Source: Halorientalis pallida (GTDB taxonomy: Archaea > Halobacteriota > Halobacteria > Halobacteriales > Haloarculaceae). Taken from it: a DNA stretch of 64,000 nucleotides. This document shows positions 57,779 to 64,000 of this stretch, piece by piece. The number at the start of each line of letters is the position of its first letter. The first letter of the stretch is position 1. The stretch is taken from positions 1 to 64,000 of the forward strand of contig NZ_RDFA01000010.1 in assembly GCF_004118325.1 (NCBI RefSeq), read 5' to 3'. A model generated the notes under the pieces. The model saw nothing but the letters and a program-made list of their open reading frames with translations. It was not told the DNA's origin and made no database searches. The translations under genes were made by a program, and so were the position numbers.

Positions 57779-58861
57779 ATGACCCCGCTCGAGATCAGTC
57801 TTCGAATCGTGGCAGGTATACTCTTGATCCTGATCAACGCGTATTTCGTCGCCATCGAGTTCGCCCTGACGCGGGTCCGGCAGTTCCCCGAATCCGAGTT
57901 CGACACGCCGGGGTTGCGACGGGCGTGGGACATGACGAACGATCTCGAGCTGTACCTGACGACCTGTCAGATCTGGATCTCCGGAACCAGCATCGCACTG
58001 GGTATCATCGCCGAGCCCGGCCTGGCCGCGATCCTGGAGCCACTCTTTCAGGACACGTTCCTCGCCTCGGTCGGCGCGGGATCGCTGATCGGTTTTTTCA
58101 TCATCAACATGGTCCACCTGACCCACGGCGAACAGACGCCGACGTACCTCGGTGTCGAGCGGTCGAAACAGGTCGCTCGCTACGGCGCGAGACCGCTGTA
58201 CTGGTTCGCCTGGCTCATCTCGCCGCTGATCAAGTTCGGCGACTGGGTCGCCAAAGCGACGCTCAAGCTGTTCGGCGTCGAGATGACCGGTGCCTGGCTC
58301 GAAACCGAAGAGGAGATCATCGAGTCCCGCGCTGACCTGCGCAACAAACTCGACTCCCTGCTCCAGCAGGGGGACCTCTCGGACGAACGCCGCGAGGAGA
58401 TCCGCAACGCCCTCCGGGTCGGCGAGGAACCCATCAGCGAGGTCATGACGCCCGTCGAGGACGTGGTCTTTCTCTCGACGGCGGCGTCCATCGCGGAGAA
58501 TCTGGATCGGATCGGATCCAGTCCCCACACCCGCTTCCCGCTGGTCGGCGACGAGCCCGAGGACTTTCTGGGCATCGTCTACGTGCCCTCCGTGATCGAC
58601 CGGATCGACGACCTCCAGACCGGTGACATCACTTTCGAGGAGATCGCCGCCCCGCCGATGACGATGGCCCCCGAGACGATCATCAGCGACGCCGTCGACC
58701 AGTTCCAGGCCGAGAGCCAGGAACTCGCGCTGGTCCTCTCGGAGGGCGAGGTGGTCGGCCTGCTCACCGCGACCGACGCCCTCGAAGCCGTCATGGGCGA
58801 CATCGAGGACCCGCTCGACGAGGACGCGGACCTCTCGGCTGAAAAACGACGGCTGGACTAG
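57779..58861 (+). CDS. CNNM/CorC-type membrane protein with CBS pair
   Basis: The protein has 360 residues from MTPLEIS. The N-terminal DUF21/CNNM membrane domain has three to four helices (about 1-150), then a linker and a CBS pair (about 210-345: EVMTPVEDVVFLS, HTRFPLVGDE, GIVYVPSVI). The usual motif GEI.PK is replaced by GEQTPTYLGVERS. Family members take part in magnesium and other cation homeostasis. The TAG stop shares CTAG with the convergent next gene, so the two stops overlap by 4 bases. Confidence 0.88.
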   Translation: MTPLEISLRIVAGILLILINAYFVAIEFALTRVRQFPESEFDTPGLRRAWDMTNDLELYLTTCQIWISGTSIALGIIAEPGLAAILEPLFQDTFLASVGAGSLIGFFIINMVHLTHGEQTPTYLGVERSKQVARYGARPLYWFAWLISPLIKFGDWVAKATLKLFGVEMTGAWLETEEEIIESRADLRNKLDSLLQQGDLSDERREEIRNALRVGEEPISEVMTPVEDVVFLSTAASIAENLDRIGSSPHTRFPLVGDEPEDFLGIVYVPSVIDRIDDLQTGDITFEEIAAPPMTMAPETIISDAVDQFQAESQELALVLSEGEVVGLLTATDALEAVMGDIEDPLDEDADLSAEKRRLD

Positions 58862-59103
58862 TCCAGTCGCTGCCCGTCCCGGGGACAGAACGCGTACTCG
58901 TCGGTGGTCGTCTGGAACCCACACTGTGGACACTCCCGGACGCGTTCGGCGTCGTCGTCCGCCCCGTCGTCGCGCAACAGGAACGGGACGAAGGGGAGAA
59001 ACAGGAAGAACACGAACGTCTCGAAGTACCACCACAGCGCGACGCTGACGAGGGGGCTCACCGCGACGCCGACCGCCGCGGTCACCGTCCGCGACCCGAC
59101 CAT
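58858..59103 (-). CDS. Small membrane protein with zinc ribbon
   Basis: The protein has 81 residues from MVGSRTVTA. Two hydrophobic segments occupy residues about 8-42; a zinc ribbon follows (CPQCGFQT ... FCPRDGQ, four metal ligands including Cys and possibly Asp/His). The GTG at 59124 is an alternative start. Conserved in haloarchaea as a DUF7577-like protein (name from memory). The function is unknown. Confidence 0.65.
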   Translation of the reverse strand: MVGSRTVTAAVGVAVSPLVSVALWWYFETFVFFLFLPFVPFLLRDDGADDDAERVRECPQCGFQTTTDEYAFCPRDGQRLD

Positions 59104-59237
59104 GCCCCGCCCTACGGGCGTCACAGGAAAAAACGAGTGGAGATCGAACGCACGGAGCCGGGACGGGCGTTCATTATGCGTGTCCCAGCCCGAATTCGTC
59201 CCAGTTTCTATGTGTGATCGGCCGACACGTACGCTCG

Positions 59238-59624
59238 ATGACTCTCAGCGAACGCGTCTGGTCGGAGCTCCGGGGCCGGTACGGAGGGGCGCTCCGAACG
59301 GTGATCCGGTACCATCCGACGGATTTCGAAGCGCAGATGCGTGCGGATCTCCGGGCGCGGTACTCCGACGACGACATCCGATCGTTCGTCGACGAAGTTA
59401 TCGTCAACTACCTGAACCTGCGCACGCAGCCGGGGGCCGCGGAACTGGGCGAGTTCCACGGTACAGTTCGCACCTTCGATGACGTGTGGGTGTTCTCCTG
59501 GCCCGACCGTCCCGACGAGAAGACGGACTTTTTGATCACGCTCGACCGCGACGACTCGGTCGGGATCGAGGCCGCCACGGAGATCGAGGCGTTCCTGACC
59601 GACGAGATCGCCCCGCAGTTGTGA
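59238..59624 (+). CDS. Haloarchaeal protein, DUF7522-like, hypothetical
   Basis: The protein has 128 residues from MTLSERVWSEL. Core blocks are VIRYHPTDFEAQMRADLRARY, TVRTFDDVWVFSWPD and VGIEAATEIEAFL. It looks like a small cytoplasmic alpha/beta protein; I recall DUF7522 for similar sequences but am unsure. An upstream ATG at 59214 adds eight residues and is possible. Confidence 0.6.
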   Translation: MTLSERVWSELRGRYGGALRTVIRYHPTDFEAQMRADLRARYSDDDIRSFVDEVIVNYLNLRTQPGAAELGEFHGTVRTFDDVWVFSWPDRPDEKTDFLITLDRDDSVGIEAATEIEAFLTDEIAPQL

Positions 59625-59625
59625 G

Positions 59626-61455
59626 TCAGTCGGTGTAGTAGTACTCGCCGTCTTTTTTCTGCTGGCGGTCGAGTTGGCTACCGGGCTTGTTGACCCGCGG
59701 GCGGGAGGTCCGCTCGTCGCGGCGGAAGGTCACGTCGAGGTTGGCGAGGAACTCGTTCATGCCCTCGCGCATCCCTTTCGGTGCGGAGGCCCGGCCGTGT
59801 TCGGCGGGTTCGCCGTCGAAGACAAGCAGGCGGTCGGCCAGCAGGTCGATCATGTAGATGTCGTGGTCGATGACCAGCGCCGTGGCGTCGTGGATCTCGG
59901 TGTACCGGCGGATGGCGTCGGTCGCCAGCACGCGCTGTTCCACGTCCAGGTGGGCCGAGGGTTCGTCCAGCAGGTAGAGATCGGCGTCTTTCGAGAGGCA
60001 GGCCGCGATGGCGACCCGCTGGCGCTCCCCGCCCGAGAGGTCGGTGAGGTTCTGCTCCATCACCCGTTCGAGCTGGAGCGGCTCGGCGATCTCGGTCTGC
60101 CAGTAGGACGAGCCGAAGTCGTCGGTGATCGACCGGAGGAAGGCGTCGACCCGCATGTGCTGGTCGATCTCGATGTACTGGGGCTTGTAGGAGATGTCCA
60201 GTTTCGCGTCGACCTCGCCCGTGTCGGGTTCGAGGCGGCCGGCGAGCAACTGCGCGAACGTCGACTTCCCAATCCCGTTGGGACCCACGACGCCGAGCAC
60301 CTCGCCCTCGTGGATCTGACCACCCTCGGCTTCGAGGCTGAACTCGCCGTCGCCGTAGGACTTGGTGAGTTCGGGGTACTCGGCGACGACCTGGCCGCTG
60401 GTCACGGTCCGGGGCGCGTGTTCCTCGAACTCGATGGCCTCCTGGCGGATGCGCATGTTCTCGTTCTCCAGATACCCCGAGAGGTACTCGTTGATCCCGT
60501 TGCGCACCGACTTCGGCGGCGTGATGATACCGAACGCGCCGGGACTCCCGTACGCGAGGTGGATGTTGTCCGCGAGCAGGTCGAGGATCGCGAGGTCGTG
60601 CTCGACGACCAGCATCGAGCGGTCCTCCTCCTCGGCGAGTTCCCGGACGATCCGGGCGGCGGTCACGCGCTGGCCGATGTCCAGATACGGCGTGATCTCG
60701 TCGAGGAAGTAGAAGTCGGCGTCGCGGGCGAGCGTGGCCGTCATGGCCACGCGCTGGAGTTCGCCCCCGGAGATGGAGTCGATGTCCTGGTCGAGGACGG
60801 CTTCGATGCCAAAGCGATTCACGAGGTCGTCCAAGGCCCCACGCTCGTCGGTCCGTTCGAGCAGGTCGCGGGTCTTCCCGTCGAACTGGTCGGGGATCTG
60901 GTCGACGTACTGGGGCTTGCGCGCGACGGTCACGTCGGCGTCCCGGAGGTCTTCGAGGTAGTCCTGGAGTTCGGTGCCCCGGTACTCGTCCATGATGGTG
61001 TCCCAGTCGGGCTCCTGGTTGAATTCGCCGAGGTTGGGTTGCATCTCGCCGGCGAGGATGTGGACGGCCGTGGTCTTCCCGATCCCGTTCGGGCCGAGGA
61101 TGCCGGTGACCTGTCCCTCCTCGGGGGCGGGCAGCCCGTAGAGGGCGAAGGCGTTCTCGCCGTAGCGGTGGACGGGTTCCTCGTCGAGTTCTTGGGGCAG
61201 GTTGATGATCTCGATGGCGTCGAACGGGCACTTCTCGACGCAGATCCCACAGGACTCGCCGAGACAGATCTCCTCGCTGATGGAGATCTGATCGGGACCG
61301 CCCTCGTAGAGGTCGTCCTCCTCGTAGCGTTCGTCGCGGGTGACGATGCACTCTTTGCCCGTCCGGTTCGGCGGACAGAAGTTCGAACACTCGTAGTTAC
61401 ACCGGTCGGGCTGGCACCTGTCGAGGTCGACGACGGCGATGCTGTCTTCGGCCAT
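59626..61455 (-). CDS. rli: Ribosome recycling ATPase ABCE1/RLI
   Basis: The protein has 609 residues, full length. The N-terminal two [4Fe-4S] ferredoxin-type motifs are visible (CNYECSNFCPPNRTGKEC and CLGESCGICVEKC). Two ABC modules follow, each with Walker A (GPNGIGKTT, GPNGIGKST) and signature (ISGGELQR, LSGGERQR). It splits ribosomes after termination. The EMC6-like gene starts 1 base upstream on the same strand, so they may be co-transcribed. Confidence 0.97.
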   Translation of the reverse strand: MAEDSIAVVDLDRCQPDRCNYECSNFCPPNRTGKECIVTRDERYEEDDLYEGGPDQISISEEICLGESCGICVEKCPFDAIEIINLPQELDEEPVHRYGENAFALYGLPAPEEGQVTGILGPNGIGKTTAVHILAGEMQPNLGEFNQEPDWDTIMDEYRGTELQDYLEDLRDADVTVARKPQYVDQIPDQFDGKTRDLLERTDERGALDDLVNRFGIEAVLDQDIDSISGGELQRVAMTATLARDADFYFLDEITPYLDIGQRVTAARIVRELAEEEDRSMLVVEHDLAILDLLADNIHLAYGSPGAFGIITPPKSVRNGINEYLSGYLENENMRIRQEAIEFEEHAPRTVTSGQVVAEYPELTKSYGDGEFSLEAEGGQIHEGEVLGVVGPNGIGKSTFAQLLAGRLEPDTGEVDAKLDISYKPQYIEIDQHMRVDAFLRSITDDFGSSYWQTEIAEPLQLERVMEQNLTDLSGGERQRVAIAACLSKDADLYLLDEPSAHLDVEQRVLATDAIRRYTEIHDATALVIDHDIYMIDLLADRLLVFDGEPAEHGRASAPKGMREGMNEFLANLDVTFRRDERTSRPRVNKPGSQLDRQQKKDGEYYYTD

Positions 61456-61456
61456 G

Positions 61457-61783
61457 TTAGAAGGGGAGCGATGTGTTCGCGGTCAGTAGGACGGCCCAGG
61501 AGACGAACCAGAGCGAGAAGGTCATGAAGCCGACGTAGAGGTAATCTTTCGCCCCGAAGTCGTCGACGTCGATGCCCAGTAGCTTCAGGATCGGGAACTG
61601 GACGAGGATCGCCCCGAGGACGACCAGCAGCGCGGTGTCGTTGGTCGCGGCCGCGGCGGGTGCCATCCCGGCAGTCGCTGCCGAGGAGGCGACGGCCGCC
61701 CCGATCCCCGCGATCGAGGCCAGCGTCGTCACTTTCAGCCCGCGGACGTGGGCTGTCCGCCGTTCGGCCGTGTCCGTTGCCAT
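61457..61783 (-). CDS. EMC6-like small membrane protein
   Basis: The protein has 108 residues from MATDTAERR. Two or three hydrophobic segments (about 20-42, 48-68, 80-105) match an EMC6-like protein of haloarchaea, related to the eukaryotic ER membrane complex subunit. It lies just upstream of ABCE1 on the same strand. The longer frame to 61939 adds a Pro/Arg-rich stretch and is rejected. Confidence 0.68.
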   Translation of the reverse strand: MATDTAERRTAHVRGLKVTTLASIAGIGAAVASSAATAGMAPAAAATNDTALLVVLGAILVQFPILKLLGIDVDDFGAKDYLYVGFMTFSLWFVSWAVLLTANTSLPF

Positions 61784-61972
61784 ACCAACGTGTCCGCCAT
61801 CGGGCCCCAAAAACCGTTCGTTGTCGGGTCGGTCCGAGCGACCGGCCCCCGCCGTCGGCCGCGGTTCGTCACACACCGACACACGCCGAGCGGCCCGGAC
61901 TGGGCTGGATTCGGACTGTTCCGTCAGTTCGTGCATCAATCTTTATGGACCAGGCGCGCCACCGTCTACGCG

Positions 61973-62251
61973 ATGGCAGAATCCGATGGGGAGACTATCG
62001 CGGATCTTCCGCCGAGCGCGAAGCTCGTGTACAAGGTGCTGGAGTACAACGGGCCGCTCACCCAGAAGGGGATCGTCGAAGAGTCTATGTTGTCCGCACG
62101 TACTGTCCGGTACGCCCTGGAACGGCTCGAAGAGGTGGGGGCCGTCGACGAGGACGTCTACTTCGCCGACGCCCGGCAGAACCTCTACGAGATCGTCGAC
62201 GACGTCGAGGAACAGCCCTCCGAAAGCACTGAATCGGCCGTCTCCGACTGA
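61973..62251 (+). CDS. Winged-helix transcriptional regulator
   Basis: The protein has 92 residues from MAESDGETIAD. The winged-helix reads LVYKVLEYNGPLTQKGIVEESMLSARTVRYALERLEEVGAV, like MarR/TrmB-type domains. A TATA-like CTTTATGG (about 61940) is upstream. The regulon is unknown. Conserved in haloarchaea. Confidence 0.78.
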   Translation: MAESDGETIADLPPSAKLVYKVLEYNGPLTQKGIVEESMLSARTVRYALERLEEVGAVDEDVYFADARQNLYEIVDDVEEQPSESTESAVSD

Positions 62252-62310
62252 CTCGCTCGTTGCAGTCTCCCGACGGAACGCCCGCCGCCTGTCTCTCGGT
62301 GGGTGTGCCG

Positions 62311-62877
62311 TCAGGTTCCCGCTTGCCCCGTGAGCCACTGGTACTGCGTCGCCGCCCGGGCCATGTAGTCGTAGTACGTCAGGTACAGCCCCGCGACGAC
62401 GAACCCGACCACGCCCGCCGACGCCCCCAGTAACACGAACAGCCCGGCTACCACGAACCCGGCGATCAGCGCCCCGCGCGCCGATCGTTCGACGCCGTAC
62501 CAGAGTACACCGAACGCACCGACGACGAGCGATCCCGGTCCGACACCGCCGAACAGCGCCCGCGTCGCGAGGGCCCCGAAGACGAACACCAGTCCCACCA
62601 GATCGTTGGTGGCTGCCGTCCCGGATATCCCCCGCGGCCGCCCCGCGGCCGCCCCGAGGACGACGATCGAGGCGACGAACAGCCCGACAGCGCGGTAGAA
62701 CTTCGAGAACTTGCGCCGGTTCCGCTCCGACGCCGGGAGCGCGCGTCCGCTCTCGGCGGCGCCGTCACTCGCGGCCGCGCCGCCGCCACCCGGCTCTGCA
62801 CTTCGGAGCCCTTCGACGAAATTCGCCGCCGTCCCCCCGAACAGGTGGAGGAGTCCGCCGGCGACGGTGCCGACCAC
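62311..62877 (-). CDS. Multi-pass membrane protein, hypothetical
   Basis: The protein has 188 residues (GTG start). A Gly/Ala-rich N-terminus is followed by hydrophobic segments at about 60-85, 90-115 and 130-170. I do not recognise the family. It lies 13 bp behind the small membrane gene at 62891 and may share its transcript. Confidence 0.6.
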   Translation of the reverse strand: MVGTVAGGLLHLFGGTAANFVEGLRSAEPGGGGAAASDGAAESGRALPASERNRRKFSKFYRAVGLFVASIVVLGAAAGRPRGISGTAATNDLVGLVFVFGALATRALFGGVGPGSLVVGAFGVLWYGVERSARGALIAGFVVAGLFVLLGASAGVVGFVVAGLYLTYYDYMARAATQYQWLTGQAGT

Positions 62878-62890
62878 CCCCCATGAACAC

Positions 62891-63070
62891 CTAGATCGAT
62901 CGGTCGGCCGTGAGTCCGATGGTGACCGGCACCGACAGGTCCGACGCCGACGTGTTGACGTACCCGATACCGCCGACGACCAGCGCGACGAACGACACGA
63001 GCGCGATCACGGACCCGAGTACCACGACTCCGTGGGAAATCTGCTGGAACACGTGTTTCCAGTCGTCCAT
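62891..63070 (-). CDS. Very small membrane protein, hypothetical
   Basis: The protein has 59 residues from MDDWKHVFQQISHG, then a hydrophobic segment (VVVLGSVIALVSFVALVVGG). Small and easy to miss. It is upstream of the membrane protein at 62311 with 13 bp between, so the two are likely an operon. Confidence 0.6.
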   Translation of the reverse strand: MDDWKHVFQQISHGVVVLGSVIALVSFVALVVGGIGYVNTSASDLSVPVTIGLTADRSI

Positions 63071-63201
63071 GCTACCGCATACCAATCAACAGAACATACC
63101 GTCCGGGCGCGTTTCGACACACGCCATCGACCGCCCGATGCCGCCTCGTTGCAGGGCGCCTCCGCCCGATCTTTAGCCCTTCACGGGTTCGACACCCGGC
63201 T

Positions 63202-63423
63202 TCAGTCGGCGTTGGCTGTCGCCCGTTCGCCCTTCTCTTTGACCCGTTCCACGACGGCGTCGACGTCGGTCCGCTTCTCGCCGAGCGTCGCGCCGACCAG
63301 AGCACCGACCGCCGCCCCGGAACTCGCCGCGTTGCGGCTGAACAGTCCGCCGACGGCACCGCCGACGGCGCCGCCGATGGCTGCGTACCGGGCACGACCG
63401 AGTGCGCGTTTGATGCGTCCCAT
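63202..63423 (-). CDS. Glycine-zipper protein, hypothetical
   Basis: The protein has 73 residues: a basic N-terminus (MGRIKRALGRARYAA), then GGAVGGAVGG and SSGAAVGALVGATLG glycine-zipper stretches that may insert in membranes, then a charged tail. The function is unknown. Confidence 0.6.
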   Translation of the reverse strand: MGRIKRALGRARYAAIGGAVGGAVGGLFSRNAASSGAAVGALVGATLGEKRTDVDAVVERVKEKGERATANAD

Positions 63424-63560
63424 GCCTCTACAGAGGGCGAAGAGTCGGATAAAGATAGTGTGCGGTCGGGAGACAGGATCGGATGGTCACACCTGCAGGA
63501 AAAACAAAATCGAAGACCGCCGCCCACGCTGGACGGTCACGACCCGTGTGGCGACCGTCT

Positions 63561-64000
63561 CTACGACGGAATCACCGTGATCGTCTTCCCGCGGTCGATG
63601 GCCTGCTCCAGTTCCTCGGCGATGGCACTGCCGCGGGAGACCTGGATCTCCCCGCCGCGGGAAACCGTGGCGGTGAACAGGTACTTCCCGTCGGCCTGGA
63701 CCTCGACGGTCTCGCCGGCGTGGCCCTCCATCGGGACGATCACGTGCCGGGACGTGACCTCGGGCGTGACGATCTGTCCGGGCTGCCCGCCGCCCCCGCC
63801 GCCACCGCCGCCACTGCCGGCACCGCCGGACGCGCCGCCGGGCTTCTCCGATAGCGTCCGCACGTCGATGTCGATGCCCAGCCGGTTCTCCACGTCGGAG
63901 ATGCGGCCGCCGCCCTTCCCGATGACCTGTGAGATGTCGTCGTCCTCGACCCAGACGACGGCGGTGTTCGGGCCGTTGAGTTCGACCTCGACGTGGCCGT
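63561..64000 (-). CDS. KH-domain protein, C-terminal part (PINc/VapC-type ATPase, 5' end outside)
   Basis: The frame is open to the right edge. At the edge it reads VELNGPNTAVVWVEDDDIS then QVIGKGGGRISDVENRL, a KH RNA-binding motif (GxGG loop). A Gly/Ser-rich linker, then a conserved C-terminal TRAM-like or beta domain (VTSRHVIVPMEGHAGETVEVQADG) follows. This arrangement matches the C-terminus of archaeal PINc/VapC-family ATPases with a KH domain. The catalytic part lies outside the window. Confidence 0.78.
   Translation of the reverse strand, partial: GHVEVELNGPNTAVVWVEDDDISQVIGKGGGRISDVENRLGIDIDVRTLSEKPGGASGGAGSGGGGGGGGGQPGQIVTPEVTSRHVIVPMEGHAGETVEVQADGKYLFTATVSRGGEIQVSRGSAIAEELEQAIDRGKTITVIPS

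Noticed and set aside
63780-63840. Gly-rich run of codons near the right edge as a repeat element
   Set aside because: It is a Gly/Ser linker inside the KH protein, not a separate element.

Overview
The window is a stretch of haloarchaeal chromosome. The evidence is high GC content, very acidic proteomes, archaeal translation factors (aEF-2 with a diphthamide histidine, aEF-1alpha next to S10, ABCE1/RLI), Sec61-beta, archaeal SepF, FAU-1, a PUA protein, archaemetzincin, F420-dependent NADP reductase, a geranylgeranyl reductase family flavoprotein, Tat signals, a PGF-CTERM-like tail, HTH-10 (Bat-type) regulators and haloarchaea-specific small DUF proteins. A Haloarcula-like genus is my guess from gene content, not proven. 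I saw no rRNA, CRISPR array or intact insertion sequence.

Layout. 1-6.9 kb: an accessory surface locus with the 3' part of a CARDB-repeat secreted protein, two DUF6230-like secreted proteins (one fused to five PKD domains) and three DUF6114-like four-helix membrane proteins. 6.9-17.1 kb: a zincin-like protein, aEF-2, an ACT protein and homoserine dehydrogenase, aEF-1alpha, S10, tRNA-Ala(CGC), a tRNA-linked integration scar with a decayed integrase, a P450 and an ASCH protein. 17.2-19.0 kb: an ABC exporter. 19.3-21.7 kb: a second DUF6230/DUF6114 operon, with overlapping genes and a DUF6114-like protein carrying a large ectodomain. 21.7-29.8 kb: SepF, PUA protein, small zinc-finger proteins, an RNase R-type nuclease, a methyltransferase, a YgfZ-like protein and a GGR-family reductase. 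30-35.2 kb: three tandem paralogous sensor kinases, the third decayed. 35.2-41.5 kb: UvrA, LURP-one-like protein, MinD-like ATPase, SDR. 41.5-46.6 kb: an RND/MMPL transporter plus a COG1361-type secreted partner, divergent from a TetR regulator, with three palindromic operators between them. 46.6-54.2 kb: LVIVD/PGF-CTERM protein, FAU-1, Sec61-beta, secreted alpha/beta hydrolase, the stump of a paralogous secreted protein, two paralogous HTH-10 regulators, thioredoxin. 54.2-64 kb: archaemetzincin, UPF0146, HAD, NpdG, PHP, CNNM/CBS protein, ABCE1, EMC6-like protein, small membrane proteins and the C-terminus of a KH-domain protein at the right edge.

The most unusual content is the pair of DUF6230/DUF6114 loci: three secreted DUF6230-type proteins, each followed by one or two four-helix membrane proteins, with PKD or ectodomain extensions and an aromatic octapeptide repeat. 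I read them as an undescribed cell-envelope module. Also notable are a composite hairpin repeat present twice, the tRNA-Ala integration scar, the decaying third kinase and the TetR operator set.
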